Shown here piece by piece: positions 45,419 through 53,325 of a DNA stretch of 64,000 bases. Positions within the stretch are counted from its first letter, which is position 1, and the number at the start of each line of letters is the position of its first letter. A model generated the notes under the pieces. It ran no database searches, had not been told where the DNA came from, and was given only the letters and a program-made list of their open reading frames with translations. A program made the translations under genes and the position numbers. The DNA is from Bacteroidales bacterium (GTDB lineage Bacteria; Bacteroidota; Bacteroidia; Bacteroidales; Bacteroidaceae): NCBI GenBank assembly GCA_015654535.1, contig JAATGU010000038.1, positions 1 to 64,000 of the forward strand, in the 5' to 3' direction.

Positions 45419-46228
45419 TTATTTTGGCAAATTGAATGCAACTTTCAGTTCTTCCATCTTCACAGCAGACATACCGGTCGGTTCAAAGCCCATTGATTTG
45501 GCTGTCATATATATCTGAGCGGATTTGGAGAGTGTATCGACCATGTCAAATGCTTCCATAACGTTTTCACCAACAGCACAAACTCCATGTTTCTCCCACA
45601 TCACAACATCATATTCGGCAAGTTCTTTGACCGTTGCATCAGCCAATTCAAGAGAACTAGGCAATGCATAAGGAATAATGCCCAACCCTTTAGGGCAAAA
45701 TGCCCTTGTTTCAGGAATCATGCTCCAAAGTAAGTTCGTAAGTACATCTTTTTTGAGAAAAGCAGGATTGTGAGTCATTGCAACTAAATCGATCGGATGC
45801 GTATGTATAGCAGCCTTATAGCTGGATCCGCTACCGATTAAATAATTGTGCATCGACAAGTGAGAAGGAAGTTCCGAAGTAGGAGGCACTGGTTGATCCG
45901 CTACAATTTCATAGCTAGAGCAATCACTGCAAATACGAATGATCGATCCGTTTTCCATCGGCCAACGTGCCAAGTCACGCATGCGTTTGTTCGTTCCCTT
46001 GCAATAGAAATAACAACCTTTCAAGTTCGGAAGACATATTCCAATCTGAACTTTATCACTAATTGGTTTTAAGCTTCTGATTTCATCATCAATCACATCC
46101 GTAATGTTTATGGTGATGTTGCCTCCATTACGCTCAGCCCAACCTTTTTGCCAGAGGTATCCAGCCACTTCCGCTACTTCAGCTACTTGCTTAGCAAGAA
46201 CCGGATTATTTTCTAAAACTGATTTCAT
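45419..46228 (-). CDS. rhaD: Rhamnulose-1-phosphate aldolase
   Basis: 269 aa class II zinc aldolase that splits L-rhamnulose-1-phosphate into dihydroxyacetone phosphate and L-lactaldehyde. Zinc/catalytic residues at the expected places: Glu119 in PPTSEL, His142 and His144 in AAIHTHPID, His214 in WEKHGVCAVG. Also NGGNITIN near the N-terminus as in the family. Length matches E. coli RhaD (274 aa). Third step of rhamnose catabolism. 69 bp after the permease gene. Confidence 0.96.
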   Translation of the reverse strand: MKSVLENNPVLAKQVAEVAEVAGYLWQKGWAERNGGNITINITDVIDDEIRSLKPISDKVQIGICLPNLKGCYFYCKGTNKRMRDLARWPMENGSIIRICSDCSSYEIVADQPVPPTSELPSHLSMHNYLIGSGSSYKAAIHTHPIDLVAMTHNPAFLKKDVLTNLLWSMIPETRAFCPKGLGIIPYALPSSLELADATVKELAEYDVVMWEKHGVCAVGENVMEAFDMVDTLSKSAQIYMTAKSMGFEPTGMSAVKMEELKVAFNLPK

Positions 46229-46297
46229 ATTTTTATATTTGTTTATTTGTCTGGATTATACAAGTTTTAACTGATATAACCTCTTATTATTATACAA

Positions 46298-47329
46298 TTA
46301 TGATTGCGCCATTGCCACCACGATAATAGACGATATTAATACTAACAAGCCCAATATCAGGACTCCTATAGTAGAGCTGCTTGTTCCTTTCCATTCTTTA
46401 AGAATGATACCCCAAACATTACTAAACGTAACATTGAGCGACATCAAAATACTCCAGGAGAAAGCTAGCAGGATCGGACTATCAAGGAGGAAACTCTTTC
46501 CCATCTCAAGCCCAAAGAATTGTGAATACCACAAGACTCCTGCAAGTGCACAAAACAATATATTATTTGTTAAAGTCCGACCTTTGACAGAAAAATATTC
46601 CTTCCCGGACTTATTCTTCACATTCTGCTGTATGCAATATACAGCATTGGTTAAGAAACCACCAAACGTTACGAGAAATATTACCGGAAGTCCTGCATAC
46701 AATCCTTTAACGCCACCTGCAAGAGCAGCTTCTTTTATAGGTATTCCTGCTTCAAGTCCCAAAGCGAAACAAGCACTCATTACACCAGCAAGAAGAGCCA
46801 CAAATAATCCTTTCGTCAGAGCAAAGTCTTTAACCGCAGCCTTTTTCTCTTCATCAGTCATATTCTTTGAGCGAAGACTTCCTGCATATCCAATAATGGC
46901 TATGCCTGCCAACGTGATACACACACCAATAAGTAACATTAGACCCTCGCCATGAAACAAGTCTTTTCCTCCGAAAACCGCCGGTAAAAGAGTACCAAAA
47001 CCAGCGCAAGTTCCTAAAGATATACTTTGCCCCAAAGCTACACCAAGATAGCGCATACTTAGACCGAATGTCAACCCGCCTACTCCCCAAAGTACGCCAT
47101 AGGCAATAGAAGGAAGAGCACCACCGGAGCTCCAAAGCTCGAACAGATTACTGCCAGCTGGAATAGCTAGCAAAGCGCCCAATAAAGGAAAGACCAACCA
47201 GGCAAAAATACCTTGTACCAGCCAAAAACTTTCCCAGCTCCACTGCTTTACTTTGTTTATAGGTACGTATGAACTACTCTGCCCTAAACTACCTATAGCA
47301 ATAATAATGAGTCCTATTAGTGTATTCAT
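46298..47329 (-). CDS. rhaT: L-rhamnose/proton symporter
   Basis: 343 aa from ATG 47329 (MNTLIGLIIIAIG), equal to the usual RhaT length of 344; the frame extends 14 codons to an ATG at 47371 but those are not hydrophobic. About ten TM helices of the drug/metabolite transporter type, with KQWSWESFWLVQGIFAWLVFPLLGALL, GVGGLTFGLSMRYLGVALGQSI and WGIILKEWKGTSSSTIGVLILGLL. Brings rhamnose released in the periplasm by the GH106 enzyme into the cytoplasm. Inside the operon between rhaA and rhaD. Confidence 0.95.
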   Translation of the reverse strand: MNTLIGLIIIAIGSLGQSSSYVPINKVKQWSWESFWLVQGIFAWLVFPLLGALLAIPAGSNLFELWSSGGALPSIAYGVLWGVGGLTFGLSMRYLGVALGQSISLGTCAGFGTLLPAVFGGKDLFHGEGLMLLIGVCITLAGIAIIGYAGSLRSKNMTDEEKKAAVKDFALTKGLFVALLAGVMSACFALGLEAGIPIKEAALAGGVKGLYAGLPVIFLVTFGGFLTNAVYCIQQNVKNKSGKEYFSVKGRTLTNNILFCALAGVLWYSQFFGLEMGKSFLLDSPILLAFSWSILMSLNVTFSNVWGIILKEWKGTSSSTIGVLILGLLVLISSIIVVAMAQS

Positions 47330-47422
47330 AATATTCTTTTTTATTAATAGCCAATGTACCAATGAACCCATATGCTATAAAAACATATGGGTATATTTAT
47401 GCACATAAGCATATCAAATTAT

Positions 47423-48676
47423 TTATCTTTTGCTGGTAACATCTACTTCGTATTTCTGAATCTCAGCGATAAATTCTTCGCCTACAGGAACATTGTTCTT
47501 TAAGCAGAACATATCCCAAACTGCGTTCCAAGGAAGACTTTTTGCTTCTTCCAAAAGTGCAAGACGTTCAAACAATTGATCATTAGCTTCATACTTACGT
47601 AACTGAGCAAGTGGTTCAAGAAGTGCTTGTATCAAACATTTTTGAGTAGCACGTGATCCGATTACATATGCACCGATGCGATTAATAGAAGCATCAAAAT
47701 AATCCAAACCAATATTCACACGGTCTAATGCATTACAACGGATTATTTCTTTTGCCAAATCCAATGTATCATCATTCATTATAGTAACATGGTCGGAATC
47801 CCAACGAACAGGACGACTTACATGAAGCATAATTTCAGGTGTAAACAACAGCAAAGAAGAAATCTTATCTGCAATACTTTCTGTTAAGTGAAAATGGCCG
47901 GTATCCAATGTGACCATTTTATTATTTTTCACACCATAACCCAAATAAAAATCATAAGATCCAACAGTATAACTTTCAGCACCGATACCAAAAAGTTTTG
48001 CCTCAATACAATCCTTCATATTATTGTATTTGGTAGCAAAAATCTCATCCAATGATTGTTTAAGCAATTCACGATAATAAAGGCGATTGACTGTCTGATC
48101 TTTTGACCCATCATGAATCCAAAGATTCATTACGCAAGGAGATCCCTGATATTTACCCATTGCTTCTGCAATGGCACGGCTACGCTTTGTATGTTCAATC
48201 CAAAAATCACGGATTTCTTTATCAGGATTAGACAAAGTTAAACTACCACTTTTAGGATGTGAAAAAGAAGTAGAGTTGAAATCCAACTTCATATTGTGCT
48301 CTTTACCCCATTCCATCCAACTTTGAAAATGCTTAGGCTCTATTTGATCACGATCTACAAATTTACCACCAAAGTCACCATAAGTAGCATGCAAATTTAA
48401 ACGATGTGTTCCTGGAATATAAGAAGCAGCTTTCAAAACATCAGTTCTTAATTCTTCAATGTTACGAGCTTTTCCAGGATAGTTTCCCGTTGCTTGAATA
48501 CCACCGGATAATTGTCCGTTAGGATTTTCGAATCCAGAGACATCGTCTGCTTGCCAACAATGAAGAGATAAGGATATTTTTTGCAAATCTTCCAACGCTT
48601 TATTCACATCCACACCTACTGCAGCATATCTCTCTTCTGCAATATCAAACGCTTTTTTAATAAGTTCGTCTTTCAT
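47423..48676 (-). CDS. rhaA: L-rhamnose isomerase
   Basis: 417 aa, close to E. coli RhaA (419). Converts L-rhamnose to L-rhamnulose in the cytoplasm, metal-dependent TIM barrel. Characteristic segments: VDVNKALEDLQKISLSLHCWQ and DDVSGFENPNGQLSGGIQATGNYPGKA at the N-terminus, LDFNSTSFSHPKSGSLTLSNPD, NLWIHDGSKDQ, LDTGHFHLTES, VRWDSDHVTIMNDDTLDLAKEI, and LDYFDASINRIGAYVIGSRA. The metal-binding Glu/Asp/His lie in the last blocks. 28 bp after rhaB and 93 bp before the permease start. Confidence 0.97.
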   Translation of the reverse strand: MKDELIKKAFDIAEERYAAVGVDVNKALEDLQKISLSLHCWQADDVSGFENPNGQLSGGIQATGNYPGKARNIEELRTDVLKAASYIPGTHRLNLHATYGDFGGKFVDRDQIEPKHFQSWMEWGKEHNMKLDFNSTSFSHPKSGSLTLSNPDKEIRDFWIEHTKRSRAIAEAMGKYQGSPCVMNLWIHDGSKDQTVNRLYYRELLKQSLDEIFATKYNNMKDCIEAKLFGIGAESYTVGSYDFYLGYGVKNNKMVTLDTGHFHLTESIADKISSLLLFTPEIMLHVSRPVRWDSDHVTIMNDDTLDLAKEIIRCNALDRVNIGLDYFDASINRIGAYVIGSRATQKCLIQALLEPLAQLRKYEANDQLFERLALLEEAKSLPWNAVWDMFCLKNNVPVGEEFIAEIQKYEVDVTSKR

Positions 48677-48704
48677 AATAATTATGTTTTAAATGTTCTT
48701 TTAA

Positions 48705-50183
48705 TTAAATATTATCTATAAATACTTGTAAGAATTTGTTATATGCTTCTTCCCATAATTCTTTGTCAGTCGGAGTAAAGATATTCACTTTAACTGATTT
48801 ACGAATTAGCTCACGCATCTTACATATATCGGGAACAAGACCTGCGGCTTTTGCCTGTAACATAACATTACCTATGGCTGTCGCTTCAGACGGACCAGCT
48901 ATTACTTCGATACCTAAAGCATTCGCAGTAAAGGAGTTTAAAAGATTATTTTTTGATCCCCCACCTATCACATGTAATTTTTCAATAGGAAATGTTGCCA
49001 CTTTTTGCAGACTTTCGAGAACTTGACGATATCTCAAAGCCAAACTTTCAAAAATACATCGAGTTATCTCTCCACAAGTTTCGGGAACAAGCTGATTCGT
49101 TTCCCTACAATAATGCTTTATTGCTTCGATCATCGATATCGGATTGGCAAAACAGGGAGCATCAGGATTAATCAAACTCTTAAATGCAGGAGCAGCTAAC
49201 GCCGCTTCTATTAATTCTGGGTAGGAGTAATCTGCATCACGCGCCCATTCTTTACGGCAACGTTCCAACAGCCACATTCCACAAATGTTTTTTAAGAAAC
49301 GAATCGTTCCTTCCACACCACCTTCATTAGTGAAATTAAGTTGAAAACTTTCTTCACTAATAATCGGTTCATCAACTTCAATACCCATCAAAGACCAAGT
49401 TCCAGAGCTCAAATAAGCAAAGTTTTTGTTCTCCGCAGGAACTGCAGCAACAGCAGAAGCCGTATCATGACCAGCCACAGCAATAACAGGAATGTCACCT
49501 AAACCAGTCTGTTCTTTTATTGATTGGGTAAGTGTACCCACCAATGTACCCGGATATACTATTTTATTAAATACATCTTCTTTGAGCCCTAATAAGTTCA
49601 TTAATTGTGGCTCAAATTGCTTCGTTTTCGGATTTAACATCTGAGAAGTAGAAGCAAAGGTATACTCTGTGACCATTTTTCCCGTCAGCATATAAGACAG
49701 TGCATCAGGAATGAATAGTATTTTGTCAGCAATAGGCAATACAGAAGAACCGTTTTTTTTAATCGTAGCCAATTGAAACAGTGAATTAAAATTCATTATC
49801 TGAATGCCCGTCAATCCATACACTTGCTCACGGGGCATTTGCTTGAAGAATTCTTCAGGAGCACCCACTGTATGAGGGTCACGGTAACTATAAGGATTAC
49901 GGAGTATTTCACCATCCTTGCCTACAAAAACAAAATCCACTCCCCAAGTATCTATCCCGATAGAAGTTATTTCTATTTTATCATTCGATACAATCTTCAA
50001 TCCATTAATAATTTCTTGATATAGAGCATAAATATCCCAATAAAAATGACCATTCGTTTCAATAATCTGATTAGAGAAACGAGTTAATTCTTTCAATTCT
50101 ATAGATCCTTCTTTTACCGTACCTAAAATTGTACGGCCACTGGTAGCTCCCAGATCAACTGCAAAAAAATGTCTATCTTCCAT
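48705..50183 (-). CDS. rhaB: Rhamnulokinase
   Basis: 492 aa FGGY-family kinase (E. coli 489) that phosphorylates L-rhamnulose. ATP-binding N-terminal VDLGATSGRTILG (9-21) and GIDTWGVDFVFVG, YSYRDPHT, MNFNSLFQLA, the catalytic region VAGHDTASAVAAVP, SSGTWSLMGIE, and the C-terminal LHVIGGGSKNNLLN and GPSEATAIGNVMLQAKAAG. Directly downstream of the first GH28 gene with 13 bp between, so sugar catabolism and polysaccharide degradation share one transcript. Confidence 0.97.
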   Translation of the reverse strand: MEDRHFFAVDLGATSGRTILGTVKEGSIELKELTRFSNQIIETNGHFYWDIYALYQEIINGLKIVSNDKIEITSIGIDTWGVDFVFVGKDGEILRNPYSYRDPHTVGAPEEFFKQMPREQVYGLTGIQIMNFNSLFQLATIKKNGSSVLPIADKILFIPDALSYMLTGKMVTEYTFASTSQMLNPKTKQFEPQLMNLLGLKEDVFNKIVYPGTLVGTLTQSIKEQTGLGDIPVIAVAGHDTASAVAAVPAENKNFAYLSSGTWSLMGIEVDEPIISEESFQLNFTNEGGVEGTIRFLKNICGMWLLERCRKEWARDADYSYPELIEAALAAPAFKSLINPDAPCFANPISMIEAIKHYCRETNQLVPETCGEITRCIFESLALRYRQVLESLQKVATFPIEKLHVIGGGSKNNLLNSFTANALGIEVIAGPSEATAIGNVMLQAKAAGLVPDICKMRELIRKSVKVNIFTPTDKELWEEAYNKFLQVFIDNI

Positions 50184-50196
50184 TCTTCGTATTATT

Positions 50197-51621
50197 TTAT
50201 AACTTTACGTTTTTGCAATCTTTTACTATAACCATCTCACCACTGGTTGCCTTCACAGAAAAATCTTCAAAACTCCAATCTTTAGCAAAAGTGATATTCC
50301 CAGCCTTTGCTCCATCGAAATGTACATTCTTAAAATAGAAATTATCAATCGTACCCGTTTTTATTCCTGTCACTTTAACACAAGTACCAGCCTTTGTAGC
50401 CGTTATATTTTCGAAATATATATTTTTAAATTTAGGCGTACCTATTTTGGGGTCAACTGGAGCCAGCATTTTAGTCCAATGAGCCGGAATGTTATTGGGA
50501 TCATATCCTTCAGGAAGTTTTGAATTGCTATAAGTAGGTAGCCAGTTGAGATCCACAATAAAAGGATCGCGAACACCAACCATTTCTATATTCTGAAGAT
50601 AGATATTCTCAATAACTCCACCTCTTTGTATGGTAGATTTAAAGCGCAATCCATATTTTGTTCCATAAGCCTTCATGTTATATGCCACAATGTTGCGTAT
50701 TCCACCAGATGTTTCACTACCACAAGTAAACAACCCATCTCCATGACCGGCGATACAATCACGGATTACAACATATTCACAAGGACGATTTACACGAAGT
50801 CCATCAGAATCGCGGCCGGATTTCAGACAAAAATTATCATCATTACAGTTAATATTACTGTTTTGCACTAGTATCTTGCTAGATGAGTCAATATCAATGC
50901 CATCTGTACTTGGGCCTCTGCCCTCTATATTATTGCTGATAATAATGCCATCGACCGTGATGTGCTGAGAATAAAGAATATGCAAAGACCAAAATCCCGG
51001 TTGATAGAGTACAATATCTTTCACCGTTACATTTTCACAATCTGAAATAAGAATGCCTCTTGGACGTTCACAATCATAATCAACGATCCAGCGAAGGCCT
51101 TTTGGATCATATTCATTGCGCATAGCTCTGTATTTATCCCAGAAAACTTTTCCACGTCCATTAATAGTTCCATCCCCGGTAATAGCCACATTTTTTTGAC
51201 CAATAACATTAATTAGAGCAGATGGCCAATTCATTTCTATACCCGCAATGCGAGTATCAATTTTTTTGTAATCGGCTATATCCTGACTACCAATAAGAGT
51301 TGCTCCTTTGGGTATATTAAAGTTTACGTTTTGTTTAATAAAAATAGAACCGGTAAGATATATACCAGGACCAAAAGTCACTATTCCTCCTCCTGAAGCA
51401 GAGCAGTCATCTATTGCTTTTTGTATAGATTCCGTACACATAACCAATGCATCTCCCTGAGCGCCATAGTCTGTCACATTATATACTTTTACAGATTGAG
51501 GGAAGCTTTTTGCTCCGACATCTTTCATCCAAGAAAAATCAGGAATATTATGGTTGTCAGCATTAGCAGTAATAGATAAAGCTGACATCAACAGGCCAAG
51601 AAATAAAGTTGCACTCTTCAT
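50197..51621 (-). CDS. Secreted GH28 polygalacturonase/rhamnogalacturonan hydrolase (first copy)
   Basis: 474 aa with signal peptide (1-21). Right-handed beta-helix. GH28 active-site set is complete: STDGID at 238-243 (Asp240, Asp243 region), NDD at 260-262 with Asp261/Asp262, GHG at 292-294, and RFKST. The start VYNVTDYGAQGDA and GSIFIKQNVNFNIPKGATLIGS are usual for Bacteroides GH28. It hydrolyses galacturonosyl bonds in homogalacturonan or rhamnogalacturonan; the presence of rhamnose genes favours rhamnogalacturonan but specificity is not readable. Has no lipoprotein Cys, so likely periplasmic. Confidence 0.92.
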   Translation of the reverse strand: MKSATLFLGLLMSALSITANADNHNIPDFSWMKDVGAKSFPQSVKVYNVTDYGAQGDALVMCTESIQKAIDDCSASGGGIVTFGPGIYLTGSIFIKQNVNFNIPKGATLIGSQDIADYKKIDTRIAGIEMNWPSALINVIGQKNVAITGDGTINGRGKVFWDKYRAMRNEYDPKGLRWIVDYDCERPRGILISDCENVTVKDIVLYQPGFWSLHILYSQHITVDGIIISNNIEGRGPSTDGIDIDSSSKILVQNSNINCNDDNFCLKSGRDSDGLRVNRPCEYVVIRDCIAGHGDGLFTCGSETSGGIRNIVAYNMKAYGTKYGLRFKSTIQRGGVIENIYLQNIEMVGVRDPFIVDLNWLPTYSNSKLPEGYDPNNIPAHWTKMLAPVDPKIGTPKFKNIYFENITATKAGTCVKVTGIKTGTIDNFYFKNVHFDGAKAGNITFAKDWSFEDFSVKATSGEMVIVKDCKNVKL

Positions 51622-51665
51622 TGTATTGCTTATTTTTTTATTTTGTTTTTCACATTACCATTATG

Positions 51666-51673
51666 CAAAAATA
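51666..51673 (-). promoter_or_regulatory. Candidate internal promoter before the first GH28 gene
   Basis: Minus-strand TATTTTTG -7 box (51673-51666) in the 114-bp gap between the two GH28 genes. It would allow rha expression apart from the upstream enzymes. No clear -33 element, so it is a consensus hit only. Confidence 0.4.
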
Positions 51674-51735
51674 TGCGATAATATTGTGAATGTATTGTAA
51701 TATTTGATTTTATAACTGTTAGTTTTGGTAATAAA

Positions 51736-53319
51736 TTACTCTGGAGTATTTATGCGTTCTATTTTCCCATTAAAATCTTTTATATTTACCTTATTACAGT
51801 TTCTTAATAATAATGCCGGTCCCTCTTTTGCATGAATCGTGATATTTTTAAGTTGTATATGATCCGATTCCGCTATTTCAGCACCAATCTTAGAAGTTAT
51901 AAAAACATCTTCAATGGATATTCCATGAATATTTTGTTCAGGCAAACCATTAAAGAACATTGCACGGCGGGCATTACTACAATTTAATCCTTTTATCTGA
52001 ATGTTCTTAAAAGCCGGCGTTGTTTCATCTACAGGAAGAAGTTTCCTTTCTTTAGGTTGAACATCTCCATCTTCCAATACCTCTACTGCCGATTTTCCTG
52101 CATAGTAAAGATCAAATAAAAGAGGATCCGTAGGTATATCCATCATACTCAGATTCTGTATATAAATATTCTCTACCACACCTCCACGTCCGCGGCAACT
52201 TTTAAAACGAAGTCCTACGTCCGTCCCTAAAAACTTACAATTGGTTACCATTACATTCTTTACCCCTCCTGACATTTCACTGCCAACAACAAATCCGCCA
52301 TGGCCTTTAAACACCGTACAGTTATCTACAATAATATTTTCACATGGACGGGCACGTCGTCTGCCATCTTCATCTTTACCCGATTTCAAGCAGATTCCAT
52401 CATCGCCCACGTCAAATGAACTATTTACAATAAGCGCATTTTTGCAAGACTCTAAGTCCAGTCCATCGCCATTTTGAGCATAAGAAGGATTGCGCACAGA
52501 TACACCGTCAATAATGACATTCTCACACATCAAAGGATGTAGATTCCATGCCGGAGAATTTTGAAAGGTAACTCCCTGAAGAAATACATTTTTGCATTCT
52601 ATCAGACTTATCATCACCGGACGCAAAAAGTTTTTAATGGCTTGCCAATCTTTTTCTGTCTTGAGATTACGAGGAACATTCATATCGGAAATCTTATCTC
52701 CCATCAAGGTTTTTTCTGAAGGAAACCAGTAATCCGGCCGTTTGTAAACACCACCACGGGAAGTAAACTCTTTCCACTCTCCTTCGGTCACCTTTTGCCG
52801 TTTCACCGGACGCCAATAATCTCCATTTCCATCAATTGCTCCATCTCCCGTAATGGCTACATTGGTCAGATTGCGACCAGATATAGGAGATTGGCAACGG
52901 CGGGTATCAAGCCCTTCAAAAATAGTTTCTACCAAAGGATATAAATCTATATTGGGAGAAAACAAGAGAATAGCTCCTTTTTCCAAGTGAAGATTTATGT
53001 TGCTCTTTAAAACGATGGGACCGGTAAGCCATACTCCACAAGGAACAGTTAATGTTCCTCCACCTTTTTTAATCAATGTGTCTATCGCTTTTGAAAAAGC
53101 ATCTGTACAAAGATCCGCTCCGTTTCCTGAAACCCCAAAATCAGTAATACAAACCTTATTATCCGGAAAGACAGGAGCATTGAAACGAGACATTTCAAAA
53201 GGAAGTCCTTTATATAAATAATCATATTTGTCGGAAGTCTGAGCCAAAGCTTTTGACGATGCGGCCATCACTCCACTTAAAACTAAAATCGCAAGGAATA
53301 GTTTTGTTCTTGTTATCAT
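51736..53319 (-). CDS. Secreted GH28 polygalacturonase-type hydrolase (second copy)
   Basis: 527 aa with signal peptide (1-26, ILVLSGVMAASSKALAQ). GH28 catalytic set NGDGLD (283-288), GDD (305-307), GHG (339-341) and RFKSC. An insert of about 50 residues (RPVKRQKVTEGEWKEFTSRGG to NLKTEKDW) distinguishes it from the first copy and is usual for exo-acting Bacteroides GH28. The divergence between the two copies suggests different substrates, such as exo- and endo-action or rhamnogalacturonan versus homogalacturonan. Seven bp after the GH106 gene. Confidence 0.92.
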   Translation of the reverse strand: MITRTKLFLAILVLSGVMAASSKALAQTSDKYDYLYKGLPFEMSRFNAPVFPDNKVCITDFGVSGNGADLCTDAFSKAIDTLIKKGGGTLTVPCGVWLTGPIVLKSNINLHLEKGAILLFSPNIDLYPLVETIFEGLDTRRCQSPISGRNLTNVAITGDGAIDGNGDYWRPVKRQKVTEGEWKEFTSRGGVYKRPDYWFPSEKTLMGDKISDMNVPRNLKTEKDWQAIKNFLRPVMISLIECKNVFLQGVTFQNSPAWNLHPLMCENVIIDGVSVRNPSYAQNGDGLDLESCKNALIVNSSFDVGDDGICLKSGKDEDGRRRARPCENIIVDNCTVFKGHGGFVVGSEMSGGVKNVMVTNCKFLGTDVGLRFKSCRGRGGVVENIYIQNLSMMDIPTDPLLFDLYYAGKSAVEVLEDGDVQPKERKLLPVDETTPAFKNIQIKGLNCSNARRAMFFNGLPEQNIHGISIEDVFITSKIGAEIAESDHIQLKNITIHAKEGPALLLRNCNKVNIKDFNGKIERINTPE

Positions 53320-53325
53320 ACCTGT

